Of a stretch of 64,000 nt of DNA, positions 53,538-61,295 are shown piece by piece. Made by a program: the position numbers and the translations under genes. Under the pieces are notes generated by a model. That model saw nothing but the letters and a program-made list of their open reading frames with translations. It was not told the origin of the DNA and did no database searches. Every line of letters begins with the position of its first letter. Position 1 is the stretch's first letter. The DNA comes from Bacillus sp. SA1-12 (GTDB lineage Bacteria; Bacillota; Bacilli; Bacillales; Bacillaceae), in NCBI RefSeq assembly GCF_000981385.1, contig NZ_LATZ01000135.1:84540-148539 (forward strand), given 5' to 3'.

Positions 53538-54332
53538 TTGTCTTATCGTCTTTTACAGTTACTTTGTGTGATTTTGCCAACATTATTAATCGGGGGATTC
53601 GAATACGTTCGCCACGATTTCCTTTTGGGTTCTCTATCAATGGAAGCAGGAAATTTATATATTACAATCCTTACTTTCTTGCTCTCACTTTTGTTTTCAT
53701 CCTGGATGTTTCGTATTATCAAAGTTACGAATGACAAACTCATGAATGAACAGTCAAAACGAGCTGTATATGAAGAGCGGGAAAGACTCGCGCGAGAACT
53801 TCACGATGGAATTGCTCAATCCATTTTCTTTCTAAATATCAAACTGAAACAAGGTGATTTTGAAGCAGCATCTCGGGCTCTATCCACTATCGATAACCAT
53901 GTGCGTCAAGCTATTTTTAATCTTCGGTCTGAGCCAGAAATAAATGATTCGCTTAATTCAAGGATAACCAAATGGATTTCCGAATGGAGTTCGATAACAG
54001 GCACTGAAGTAGAAGCGGAAATTCAGATTCCCAACGGTTCATTTACCGTAAAAGATGAAATACAAGTCTTTGCGATTATCCAAGAAGCTTTTGCAAATAT
54101 TAGAAAACATGCTAAAGCTTCTCAGGCGGTCATTAAAATTAAGGGGACAGAGAATGGGTGGCAATTGAAGATTGCCGATAATGGAAGTGGAATCAACGGC
54201 TCGGAGAAATCAGATAAGAAATATGGATTGTCGATTATGCAGGAACGTGCGAAGCAACTAGGAGCAACATTACAAGTAATAAACAGACAAAAGGGCGGCA
54301 CCGAAATAATCGTCACAAAGGAGAACCGATAA
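53538..54332 (+). CDS. Sensor histidine kinase, NarX/DesK-like (HisKA_3)
   Basis: 264 residues: two N-terminal membrane helices (about 5-25 and 40-62) with a short outer loop, a coiled linker, the phospho-acceptor motif RLARELHDGIAQ (His near 95), and a HATPase domain with N-box EAFANIRKHAKA and G-box DNGSGI. No large sensor domain, so it may sense the membrane or a partner protein such as the PepSY protein next door. Start TTG behind AGGGAGAG. Its stop overlaps the regulator ATG. Confidence 0.88.
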   Translation: MSYRLLQLLCVILPTLLIGGFEYVRHDFLLGSLSMEAGNLYITILTFLLSLLFSSWMFRIIKVTNDKLMNEQSKRAVYEERERLARELHDGIAQSIFFLNIKLKQGDFEAASRALSTIDNHVRQAIFNLRSEPEINDSLNSRITKWISEWSSITGTEVEAEIQIPNGSFTVKDEIQVFAIIQEAFANIRKHAKASQAVIKIKGTENGWQLKIADNGSGINGSEKSDKKYGLSIMQERAKQLGATLQVINRQKGGTEIIVTKENR

Positions 54333-54976
54333 TGCAAACTTTTAGAGTAATCATTGCGGATGACCATCCACTGGCAAGAGAAGGGATCAAAAGTGTACTG
54401 GAAATTGATAATTCCTTTTTGATAGTTGGTGAAGCTACTGATGGACTCGAAGCCATTGAACTTTGTGACCAACTTCAGCCCGATTTGCTTCTTCTGGATA
54501 TAAACATGCCAAGATTGAGTGGTCTCGAAGCAGTAAAAAAAATACGGTCTTCTTTTCCTCATATACATGTTGTCATGTTGACTGTGTCAGATGATGTAAA
54601 AGACCTGTTTACGGCTATACAGTTCGGAGCACAAGGATATTTACTAAAAAATATGGAGCCGGATGACTGGATTGAGTATCTTCATGCCCTGCTCGGGAAC
54701 CATACAGAAATCTCCCGTGAAATAGCGAGTAGGTTACTCTATCGCTTTCGTACACGCAATATCCATGAGGAAGTGAGTCCCCTGACTTTGACACCGAGAG
54801 AGTGCGAAGTCCTTTCCAGGGTAGCAGCTGGTGATACAAACAAGGAAATTGCTCGGCGATTTGTCATTGCAGAAAATACGGTTAAAAACCATATAAAAAA
54901 TCTGCTTGAAAAGCTTCAGCTAGATAATCGTGTGCAGCTTGCTGCATATGCTGTCAGGCATGGTTTGTCAGAATAA
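54332..54976 (+). CDS. NarL/FixJ-family response regulator
   Basis: 214 residues. Receiver domain with acidic pocket ADDH, phospho-Asp in LLLLDINMP (near 54), Thr/Lys as MLTVSD and YLLKN; C-terminal LuxR-type HTH (LTPRECEVLSRVAAGDTNKE, then AENTVKNHIKNLL). The TAATG overlap with the kinase shows coupling. Likely target is the divergent PepSY promoter (inference). Confidence 0.92.
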   Translation: MQTFRVIIADDHPLAREGIKSVLEIDNSFLIVGEATDGLEAIELCDQLQPDLLLLDINMPRLSGLEAVKKIRSSFPHIHVVMLTVSDDVKDLFTAIQFGAQGYLLKNMEPDDWIEYLHALLGNHTEISREIASRLLYRFRTRNIHEEVSPLTLTPRECEVLSRVAAGDTNKEIARRFVIAENTVKNHIKNLLEKLQLDNRVQLAAYAVRHGLSE

Positions 54977-55092
54977 AATCATACAATGGATTGGTGCGCT
55001 TCTCCTTATTCTTTTGGAATATTAAAGGAACAGGCTTGTATATTGTGAAGGATTGCACTTAAACTTGGTGCTTTATTTGAACAAGAAACTTA

Positions 55093-55122
55093 GATAAGGA
55101 CCTCCTGTGGGGTCCTTTAAAT
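55093..55122 (+). terminator. Terminator after the response regulator unit
   Basis: AAGGACC / GGTCCTT stem, then TAAATT; moderate T content. Confidence 0.55.
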
Positions 55123-55140
55123 TGTATGGTTTCAAGCTAA

Positions 55141-55935
55141 TTACAAAGTAATCTCTTGCTCGTTTTTAAAGTAGTCATAATCTATAGCTTTTACTACAAA
55201 AATATTGTTAATTTGTACTCCAACATTATGAGAAATCATTAGTTGTGATAGTTTATTACCATCAAAAAGAATAATTTTTTTAGCTTCACAATCGTTCAGC
55301 ATATTTTCTTGCACCATCAGTAAAATAAGAGATAGTAATAAACACGCCTTTTCTAGCACCCTTACCATCTAAGGCTCCTGAAAAGCTTTGTACAACTTCA
55401 CGTCCAATACTCTTGTTCGAACCATATCTTTTAGCTTGGACATATATGTTATCTAACCCTAACTTATCTTCTTTTATTACTCCATCTAAACGTTCATCGT
55501 TTGTTCTTTGAGTAACTTGACCGTCTCCGTAGCCCATTACTGTGAGCAGATCTACTACAATGTCTTCAAATTTTGTCCAATGGATACTTCTTAATTGATT
55601 TAATAATGTATCAGCTAATTCAGTTTTGAGTTTATCCAACTTTTCCTTTACAACAGTAAGAGGATCTACTATCTTTTCCAATTCTTCAATTTCTACAATG
55701 TTTTCATCCAGTAACTCTAACCCTCTTTGGTAATCTGGTAAGTTAATTTATTTACTTCATCAATATACTTTTCTTTTTTTAAGCTATATCTTACGCTTCT
55801 TAATCTTGTAAGAAATATTGAATCTTTGGTATTTTCATATTTCATCACTCGCTGCTCTTCACTTAAATTAAAATGAGCTACTAACGCTTCAGAAACATCA
55901 ATAGCAGTATAGGCTTTGCCATCTTTTATTCGTTA
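55141..55935 (-). pseudogene. Mrr-type restriction endonuclease, several frameshifts
   Basis: Pieces in order: IKDGKAYTAIDVSEALVAHF and NLSEEQ (Mrr N-terminal winged helix), SLKKEKYIDEV; after a shift near 55737 LPDYQRGLELLDENI; then FEDIVVDLLTVMGYGDG, DERLDGVIKEDKLG and VQAKRYGSNKSIGREVVQSF (catalytic D..QAK); after a shift near 55300 CEAKKIILFDGNKLSQLM. Mrr enzymes cut modified DNA. At least two internal shifts plus one at the start make it nonfunctional as read. Confidence 0.8.
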
Positions 55936-56309
55936 GAAATGGGATTTCCATATCTTTCATCGATGGATTAGATACTTTAATTGTTTCATTATAATTCCTA
56001 GAAATTTTATGAGTATTGTATTTTTGAATAATTTGAAGTTCTTCTTCTTTATTTTTTGGAATTCCTTCGCTATTTAATATGTCCTTTATCCTTGGTATTG
56101 TACACCCTATCTCATTCATATTCTTTAGAAAATTCATAATTCTTAATGATTCCAAATTGTACAGTACTTTTTCCTGTTACTTGAGTAGGTAGATATTCTT
56201 TAAAATGCTTAACCCATCTCCTTCCAGTAGCTTCAGACCAACCAACGAGCTCAGACATCTTAGTTTTTGTAAGCAGTTCAAAATCATCCATAATTGTTTT
56301 CTTCCTCAT
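55898..56309 (-). pseudogene. MerR-like HTH protein, frameshifted, running into mrr
   Basis: From 56309: MSELVGWSEATGRRWVKHF, EYLPTQVTG, then after a shift near 56140: MNFLKNMNEIGCTIPRIKDI and LNSEGIPKN. The pattern resembles MerR-superfamily DNA-binding proteins of phages. Its second frame reads on into MKDMEIPFL, the expected start of the Mrr domain, so the two may once have been one fused protein. Confidence 0.55.
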
Positions 56310-56582
56310 CTTTATGTGTTATTTTTTACTGAATTTTACCATACGGAATTCAATATATATTAGTGCTTTCATTTAATCGTACCATTTCATATTTAAATTT
56401 TAATATACAATTGCAACTCCACTTAAATATTACTTATTTAATATAAATAACCCGTTACATAACTCCTTATTTTTTACTGATATATGTATAAAATGGGCAA
56501 AAAACCCAGTAAAACTTCAAATGAAAACACACAATAAATAAGTGTGGTTATAAGGGAGTGCGTAAAAAATACTATAAAAATA
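56310..56582. other. Intergenic, no gene
   Basis: AT-rich 270 bp between the HTH/mrr remnant and immA; no ORF, tRNA or clear terminator seen. Confidence 0.4.
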
Positions 56583-57032
56583 TTAAAAAATTTTGAGATG
56601 TGATAACCCCTTAGGGATTCCGTTCATCTCACAAATTTCATATATAGAAAGATTGGTATTTTGATATTCATACAGTTGGTCATCTGGAAGTAAAAGTTCT
56701 ACAGCAAAAGTGTTAGCTTCAACTTCGATCTTGTCGAGAGAAAATAATGTTTTCTCTCTTAGAAAAGGGGTTTTTGATCTAGGGTGTAAGAGAGCATGTC
56801 CCAATTCATGAGAACATACAAAACGTTGGAAAGCTTCGTCTAAGTTGTTATTGATGAATATATACTTGTTTCTCTTGTCATACTTATAAATACCTTTTAT
56901 CTCATTGTGTAGATTCCAGGGAAAAACGTGAATTTTCTTTAAAGATGCTAGTTCAAAAGGATTGTTTGTCTGATATTTTTTTATTAAACTTTTCAACTTC
57001 ATTTTTAATCCATTCCATGTAAATCGCTCCAT
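56583..57032 (-). CDS. immA: ImmA/IrrE-family metallopeptidase
   Basis: About 149 residues. Zinc protease motif CSHELGHALLHP (HExxH) with a downstream Glu in KIEVEANTFAVELLLP. In ICEBs1 and phi105 ImmA cleaves the ImmR-type repressor after DNA damage. It lies 10 bp behind the repressor gene. The ATG at 57032 has a weak ribosome site; an alternative ATG in another frame reads MEWIKNEVEKFNKK, the usual family start, and would need one base in an A-run near 56985, so a frameshift is possible. Confidence 0.8.
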   Translation of the reverse strand: MERFTWNGLKMKLKSLIKKYQTNNPFELASLKKIHVFPWNLHNEIKGIYKYDKRNKYIFINNNLDEAFQRFVCSHELGHALLHPRSKTPFLREKTLFSLDKIEVEANTFAVELLLPDDQLYEYQNTNLSIYEICEMNGIPKGLSHLKIF

Positions 57033-57042
57033 ATTACTACAA

Positions 57043-57489
57043 CTAATCTGTGTTCTCTTGTCTATATTTTTTAGGAATGTATTTTTTATTGATACGTTGT
57101 GTTTGACGCACTGCATATTCCATTGCTTCCAAAAAAGATTCAATAGCTTCTTCGCTCATTGGTTCACCATAAAAAAGTAGGCCATCTTCGTTAGTAAGGT
57201 CTTTCTTAATTTGCTCCATACGTTTAGCAATGTCTTTTTCATCTTTTTTTGTTAAGTTGGAAGTATTTACAATGTTATCACTTTCTTTACCAGTAATTAG
57301 GTAGTCAGTTGATACATAATAAATATCAGCTATTTTCGCCAACATATCCTTATCAGGAGTCCTGATTCCATACTCCCAATTTGCATAGGTTGAAACAGTT
57401 TTGATACCAAGTCTTCTGGCTACCTCTGTTTTAGACCAACCTTTTTGCTCTCTAAGTTTTTCAAGTATTTTTGGCGTTATATTATTCAT
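57043..57489 (-). CDS. immR: XRE-family repressor (ImmR/cI-like)
   Basis: 148 residues: N-terminal HTH_3 (KLREQKGWSKTEVARRLGI, YANWEYGIRTPDKDMLAKIA, YYVSTDYLITG) and a C-terminal acidic/basic tail without a peptidase domain, as in phi105/ICEBs1 repressors that rely on ImmA. Divergent from the HTH gene at 57654 with shared operators between. It keeps the element silent (inference). Confidence 0.88.
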   Translation of the reverse strand: MNNITPKILEKLREQKGWSKTEVARRLGIKTVSTYANWEYGIRTPDKDMLAKIADIYYVSTDYLITGKESDNIVNTSNLTKKDEKDIAKRMEQIKKDLTNEDGLLFYGEPMSEEAIESFLEAMEYAVRQTQRINKKYIPKKYRQENTD

Positions 57490-57536
57490 AATTTACACCT
57501 TTAGCCTTTATTTTATATGTTAAATATTAACACGAT

Positions 57537-57640
57537 TTACACAGAAAAGATAAAAAGTTACACAAAAAGAGTAAAAATTGTATTTACTTAAACTATTTGA
57601 GTAAGTTATTATATAATCAAAAGTTACACAAAATGAGTAA
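57537..57640. promoter_or_regulatory. Repressor operator cluster in the divergent immunity promoter
   Basis: 17-bp partly palindromic sites: TTACACAAAAAGAGTAA (57558-57574), TTAAACTATTTGAGTAA (57588-57604), TTACACAAAATGAGTAA (57624-57640), and a weaker TTACACAGAAAAGATAA (57537-57553). Half-site is TTACNC / GNGTAA. A further copy, TTACACAATTCGAGTAA, lies at 57852-57868. Confidence 0.75.
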
Positions 57641-57653
57641 GAGAGGTGGTATA

Positions 57654-57884
57654 GTGACTCTTAAAAGATTAAGAGATGTTCGTTTATCACAAGGAAAATC
57701 TCAAACTTTTATGGCGAAAAAACTTGGTTATAAGTATGCAAGTGGCTATGCCAATATAGAAATGGGTAGAACTAAGCCAAGTCTTGAGAAAGCAAAAAAG
57801 ATTTCTGAGATTCTCGGTGTAGACGTGAATTATCTTTTTTTTTATGAAAAGTTACACAATTCGAGTAAAACAATAATCGCATAA
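57654..57884 (+). CDS. Cro-like XRE-family regulator
   Basis: 76 residues, HTH_3: LKRLRDVRLSQGKSQTFMAK, GYANIEMGRTKPSLEKAKK and ILGVDVNYLF. Start is GTG behind GAGAGGTGG; the open frame extends upstream but without a ribosome site. Divergent from immR and placed as cro or xis-region regulators are. An operator copy overlaps its 3' end (57852). Confidence 0.8.
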   Translation: MTLKRLRDVRLSQGKSQTFMAKKLGYKYASGYANIEMGRTKPSLEKAKKISEILGVDVNYLFFYEKLHNSSKTIIA

Positions 57885-57896
57885 GGAGGTACAAAT

Positions 57897-58022
57897 ATGA
57901 ACCAACCATCAAGAGAAGCAATAAAAAACATGCTTGAATATTTTAAAAAAGTTTCTGCACCACGAATCTTAGCCAAGCGTGCTGAAGCTGAAAAAGTAAA
58001 TCCCAAAAAGGAGGCTGTGTAA
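57897..58022 (+). CDS. Small protein, 41 residues
   Basis: MNQPSREAIKNMLEYFKKV to NPKKEAV; basic, helical. TAAGGAGG upstream and a TAATG overlap with the antirepressor gene show it is translated. No family recognised; similar short ORFs open phage early operons. Confidence 0.6.
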   Translation: MNQPSREAIKNMLEYFKKVSAPRILAKRAEAEKVNPKKEAV

Positions 58023-58715
58023 TGAGAGATTTACAAATCTATAAAAATGATTTTTTTGAAGTTGCTGCAAAAGTTGAAGATAATCAAATTTTGTTTGATG
58101 TAGAGCAAGTTGCTAAGTGTTTAGGAATTACAGAAACAAAAAACGGATCTGAATATGGTAGGTGGAATCGAGTAAACAGTTATCTTCCTAATAATTCGCC
58201 ACAAGTGGCGAAAGGAGATTTAATACCAGAACCACTTGTTTATAAATTAGCTTTTAAGCTTCAAATGAAATTGCAGAACAATTTCAAGATTGGTTGGCTA
58301 TTGAAGTTATTCCATCTATTAGAAAGACAGGTTCATATAAAAGTGAAAAAGTTGTCCCATTATCTAAATACCAGGCACTAGTCACAGTTCTTCGCACAAC
58401 AGCTGACCTAGTAGAAGGTCATGAAGAACTAAAAAACACCATTGGTCAATATGGTAAAAAATCTTAGAAATCGAGTCCAAAGTTGATGAACAAATCACTT
58501 TAACATCAGGTGAGCAACGCAGACTTCAAAAAGGAGTGGCAGCAAAGATATATGAAATCAGTGCTGATCCACAAGAGAGATCAAGACTTTACCGTGAACT
58601 ATATCGTGAAATCAAAGATCGCTTTGGTGTTGCTAGTTACAAAGATGTTAAGCGAAAGGAATTATCATCTGCCCTATGTTATATAGAAAACTGGATTCCA
58701 AGAAAGGTATCTTAA
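58022..58715 (+). pseudogene. Phage antirepressor (BRO-N / ORF6C type), two frameshifts
   Basis: Frame 1 gives YKNDFFEVAAKVEDNQILFD, EYGRWNRVNSYL and IPEPLVYKLAFK (BRO-N-like). One base is missing near 58258 (continues SNEIAEQFQDWLAIEVIPSI, RKTGSYKSEKVVPLSKYQ). A second shift in the A-run near 58457 leads to ILEIESKVDEQITLTSGEQR and DRFGVASYKDVKRKELS, the ORF6C domain, ending at 58715. Both known domains are recognisable but separated by shifts. Confidence 0.82.
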
Positions 58716-58774
58716 TTTATTACTATATTAACAAATTATTCCTATTTGAAAGGTAGAAGGGAGGTGTAACTATC

Positions 58775-59305
58775 ATGAAAATTGGTAGAGCAGCAAAGGC
58801 AGTAAAAGAAGCAAGATGTGCAGTCAATTTGACACAACAACAACTTTCCTTTGAAATTTTTGAATCTCGTGAAGCAATCTCTCAACAAGAAAATGGACGT
58901 TATAGAGTTCAGCCTAATATTGCAACCTATTTTGCAAATGAACACAACGATCCATTCCCAGCTATCGAAGCAGCACATGAGTACACAAAATGGGGAATCG
59001 CAAAGTTAGACGGGGAAGCTGCTGATTTACATAGATCAAGCATCTCAATTAAAACAAAAGAAGAGTTAATGGAGGCGCTAGAGGCAGTATCAGAAGCAAA
59101 CAAAAAATTAACAGTTAATCCTAAAAGTATTGAACAAATAGATATCAAGGTAATAGAAAAATCTATTCAAGAATCTATTGATGCCATAACAGCTTTAACT
59201 CATTACGTTGCAATTCTTTGTAAGGAATACAGGATTTCATGGGTGAAAATGTGGGCTCAGCACAAAATGAAATTGATTTCGAGGAGGTTCTTAAAAAATG
59301 GATGA
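58775..59305 (+). CDS. HTH (XRE) phage regulator, 176 residues
   Basis: N-terminal helix-turn-helix (VNLTQQQLSFEIFESREAIS, QQENGRYRVQPNIA) followed by a long helical C-terminal half with ANKKLTVNPKSIEQI. GGGAGGTG upstream. Common in the early operon of Bacillus skin-like prophages; exact role unknown. Its end overlaps the next small gene by 8 bp. Confidence 0.75.
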   Translation: MKIGRAAKAVKEARCAVNLTQQQLSFEIFESREAISQQENGRYRVQPNIATYFANEHNDPFPAIEAAHEYTKWGIAKLDGEAADLHRSSISIKTKEELMEALEAVSEANKKLTVNPKSIEQIDIKVIEKSIQESIDAITALTHYVAILCKEYRISWVKMWAQHKMKLISRRFLKNG

Positions 59306-59402
59306 TCAAACTATGTTTTATGCAATGTCAGTATTAGTTTTCGTAGCACTGATGTTTGGTTATATGTGGGGATCAATGAATAAAAATGAGAGTAAAAAAT
59401 AA
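59298..59402 (+). CDS. Single-pass membrane peptide, 34 residues
   Basis: MDDQTMFYAMSVLVFVALM with one membrane helix and a basic tail (NKNESKK). GAGGAGG sits six to seven bases upstream inside the previous gene. Size and context fit a phage small membrane protein. Confidence 0.6.
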   Translation: MDDQTMFYAMSVLVFVALMFGYMWGSMNKNESKK

Positions 59403-59494
59403 GCAGCAAGCTCTGAAAAGCTAACAGCTTAAGGGTGGACCCTTTTAAAAAAGAAATTGTCGAATAAAATCATACCACTCTTCTTGAGTGATGG

Positions 59495-59568
59495 CAAGAA
59501 CACGTTCTTGTCATGATCGAGACTGGACAACCTCTCATCCCTCTCTAATAGTCCTTTCTTGATCGTGA
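59495..59568. other. Noncoding hairpins in the prophage early region
   Basis: CAAGAAC AC GTTCTTG (59495-59510) is a tight inverted repeat; CATGATCGAGA (59512 onward) pairs with TCTTGATCGTG (about 59557-59567) with G-U pairs. Could be a regulatory RNA or an operator; unknown. Confidence 0.35.
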
Positions 59569-59603
59569 TGATGCGAATAAGGCATCAGAAAGGTGGTGGG
59601 AAT

Positions 59604-59753
59604 ATGTATCAAGTTGAGATTGTTTATAACCAAAAGGACGCAAATATGTTTCTCTCAGAAAATGCAAACTTGGATATTAAGGACATCAAACTAAGTTCTC
59701 TAAACACAGCCGACAGTACAAATGAAGTCATCATGATCATTTATAAAAAATAA
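59604..59753 (+). CDS. Small phage protein, 49 residues
   Basis: MYQVEIVYNQKDANMFLSEN to VIMIIYKK, a beta-alpha-beta pattern. AAAGGTGGTGGG upstream of the ATG; an earlier ATG at 59559 lacks a ribosome site. Layout is somewhat like Cse60-type small proteins but not enough to name it. Confidence 0.6.
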   Translation: MYQVEIVYNQKDANMFLSENANLDIKDIKLSSLNTADSTNEVIMIIYKK

Positions 59754-59850
59754 AAAGAAAGCCCATTTAGAAAAATGAGCTTTTAAAGGGAAATTATAGA
59801 ATAGAAAACTAGACTTATTTTAGTGGATTCCCATTTGTAAATCAATTGGA
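59754..59850. repeat. Phage intergenic module, copy 1
   Basis: Hairpin AAAGCCCATTT / AAATGAGCTTTT, then about 45 bp ending TATTTTAGTGGATTCCC and AAATCAATTGGA. Same order of pieces as copy 2 at 60242-60336. Confidence 0.6.
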
Positions 59851-59851
59851 A

Positions 59852-60037
59852 ATGAAAAAAATGATAGAAATTCCCTATACCGAATCAGATAAACGTCGAT
59901 TGGAGCTATCGGGAGGAAAGATTATAGAAAAACCTAATGGTATGCCAATCTTTCAGTTTGATTCTAAAGAGAAATTTTACCTATTTGTTGCCTTAGGGAA
60001 AATTAAGAATGACAACAATTTGATAGGGAGGAAATGA
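59852..60037 (+). CDS. Small phage protein, about 61 residues
   Basis: MKKMIEIPYTESDKRRLELS to LGKIKNDNNLIGRK. Start could be 59852 or 59861 (GGAAATG); a TTG at 59846 is also in frame. No family recognised. It lies one base before the yqaI-like gene and shares its transcript. Confidence 0.5.
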   Translation: MKKMIEIPYTESDKRRLELSGGKIIEKPNGMPIFQFDSKEKFYLFVALGKIKNDNNLIGRK

Positions 60038-60038
60038 C

Positions 60039-60245
60039 ATGTTAGAACATCCTGATATAACACGTGTAAATTGAACAGGCTATCTCAATGTATTTGATCA
60101 ACCGGAACTTACAGGTATTGATTATTTTGGTGATGAGATTTTAGAAGGTGACGATGTAGTTGAGTTTGATGGAGATGTGATATTAAGAGATAACTTGGAA
60201 AGGTTTTTAGTAGAAATCGGTTTTGAATTTAAAACAGCAATATAA
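60039..60245 (+). pseudogene. YqaI-like phage protein with one in-frame TGA
   Basis: ATG behind GGGAGGAAATGAC reads MLEHPDITRVN*TGYLNVF and continues without shift: FGDEILEGDDVVEFDGDVIL and RDNLERFLVEIGFEF to a stop at 60245. The pattern HPDIT..TGY..FGDEILEGD..LE.FL matches the YqaI family of skin-like prophages. The TGA at 60072-60074 is probably a point change from CGA or similar. Directly upstream of yqaJ, as in skin. Confidence 0.7.
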
Positions 60246-60336
60246 AAAGCCCACTGGGTAGAGTGAGCTTTTTAAAAGAGATCCATGAAATATCTATAAC
60301 ACTATTTTAGAGGATCTCCTTCAAAAAATCAAATGG
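60242..60336. repeat. Phage intergenic module, copy 2
   Basis: Hairpin AAAAAGCCCACT / AGTGAGCTTTTT, then GAGATCC / GGATCTC inverted repeat around an AT-rich loop with ACTATTTTAGAGGAT, then AAATCAAATGGA before yqaJ. Probably terminates the upstream message and sets up a new promoter. Confidence 0.6.
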
Positions 60337-60347
60337 AGGTTAAATAG

Positions 60348-61295
60348 ATGGCTAAAAATTTAAATGCAATTCCAATACATGAAATAACCCATTCAGAATG
60401 GCTAATGGAACGAATGAAAGGAATTGGTGGTAGTGATGTAGGTATAATCCTTGGATTAAATAAATATCGTACTCCCTTTGAATTATGGCTCGAAAAAACA
60501 GGGCAAGTTGATCCAGTCCAATTAGATAACGAAGCAATCTATTGGGGAAATGAAATGGAAAACGTGGTTGCTAAGGAATTCGAAAAACGAACAGGTAAAA
60601 AAGTAAGGCGTACAAATTTTATGTTTTCTCACCCTGAATATCCTTATATAAGAGCAAATGTTGACCGTATGGTTGTTGGTGAATCAGCAGTTCTTGAATG
60701 TAAAACTGCATCAGCATTCCTAGCAAAAGAATGGGAAGTAAATGAGGTACCTGATACCTATTTAGTCCAGGTCCAACATTACTTAGGTGTAACAGGAAAG
60801 CAAAAAGGTTACATAGCTGTTCTTATCGGTGGGAATCGCTTCGTTTGGAAAGAGGTCGAACGTGATGATGAATTAATAAAAATGATCTTTGATGCTGAAA
60901 AGCACTTTTGGGAATATCACGTTTTGCAAGGCAACCCTCCTGAACTTGATGGATCTACTGCTGCTGAAAAATACTTAAAAGAAAAATTTGACCGTGCTGA
61001 AAAGGATAAACAAATTATTCTTCCATCCGATTACAAGGAATTACTAGAACAATACAACAAGTTAAAAGCTGATGAAAAGCTATTATCTACAGCTAAAAAA
61101 GAAATTGAAAATAAACTCAAAGCTACTCTTAAAAATGCTGAAACAGGTACGGTAGGAGATTACATTGTTTCATGGAAAAATCAATCGCGATCAGGTGTTG
61201 ATTCTAAAGCTTTGAAAGAAAAGTTTCCTGACATTTATAAAGAAGTTTTAAAAACATCTTCTTTCCGCAAATTCGATGTTAAGGAGGCTAAATAA
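60348..61295 (+). CDS. yqaJ: YqaJ viral recombinase (lambda-exonuclease-like)
   Basis: 315 residues. PD-(D/E)xK exonuclease core: IGGSDVGIILGLNKYRTPFE, WGNEMENVVAKEFEKRTGKK, ANVDRMVVG, LECKTAS (catalytic E-x-K) and QVQHYLGVTG. It resects DNA ends for the RecT-type annealing protein encoded next. GGAGGTTAAATAG precedes the ATG. Its stop overlaps the recT start (TAATG). Confidence 0.92.
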   Translation: MAKNLNAIPIHEITHSEWLMERMKGIGGSDVGIILGLNKYRTPFELWLEKTGQVDPVQLDNEAIYWGNEMENVVAKEFEKRTGKKVRRTNFMFSHPEYPYIRANVDRMVVGESAVLECKTASAFLAKEWEVNEVPDTYLVQVQHYLGVTGKQKGYIAVLIGGNRFVWKEVERDDELIKMIFDAEKHFWEYHVLQGNPPELDGSTAAEKYLKEKFDRAEKDKQIILPSDYKELLEQYNKLKADEKLLSTAKKEIENKLKATLKNAETGTVGDYIVSWKNQSRSGVDSKALKEKFPDIYKEVLKTSSFRKFDVKEAK

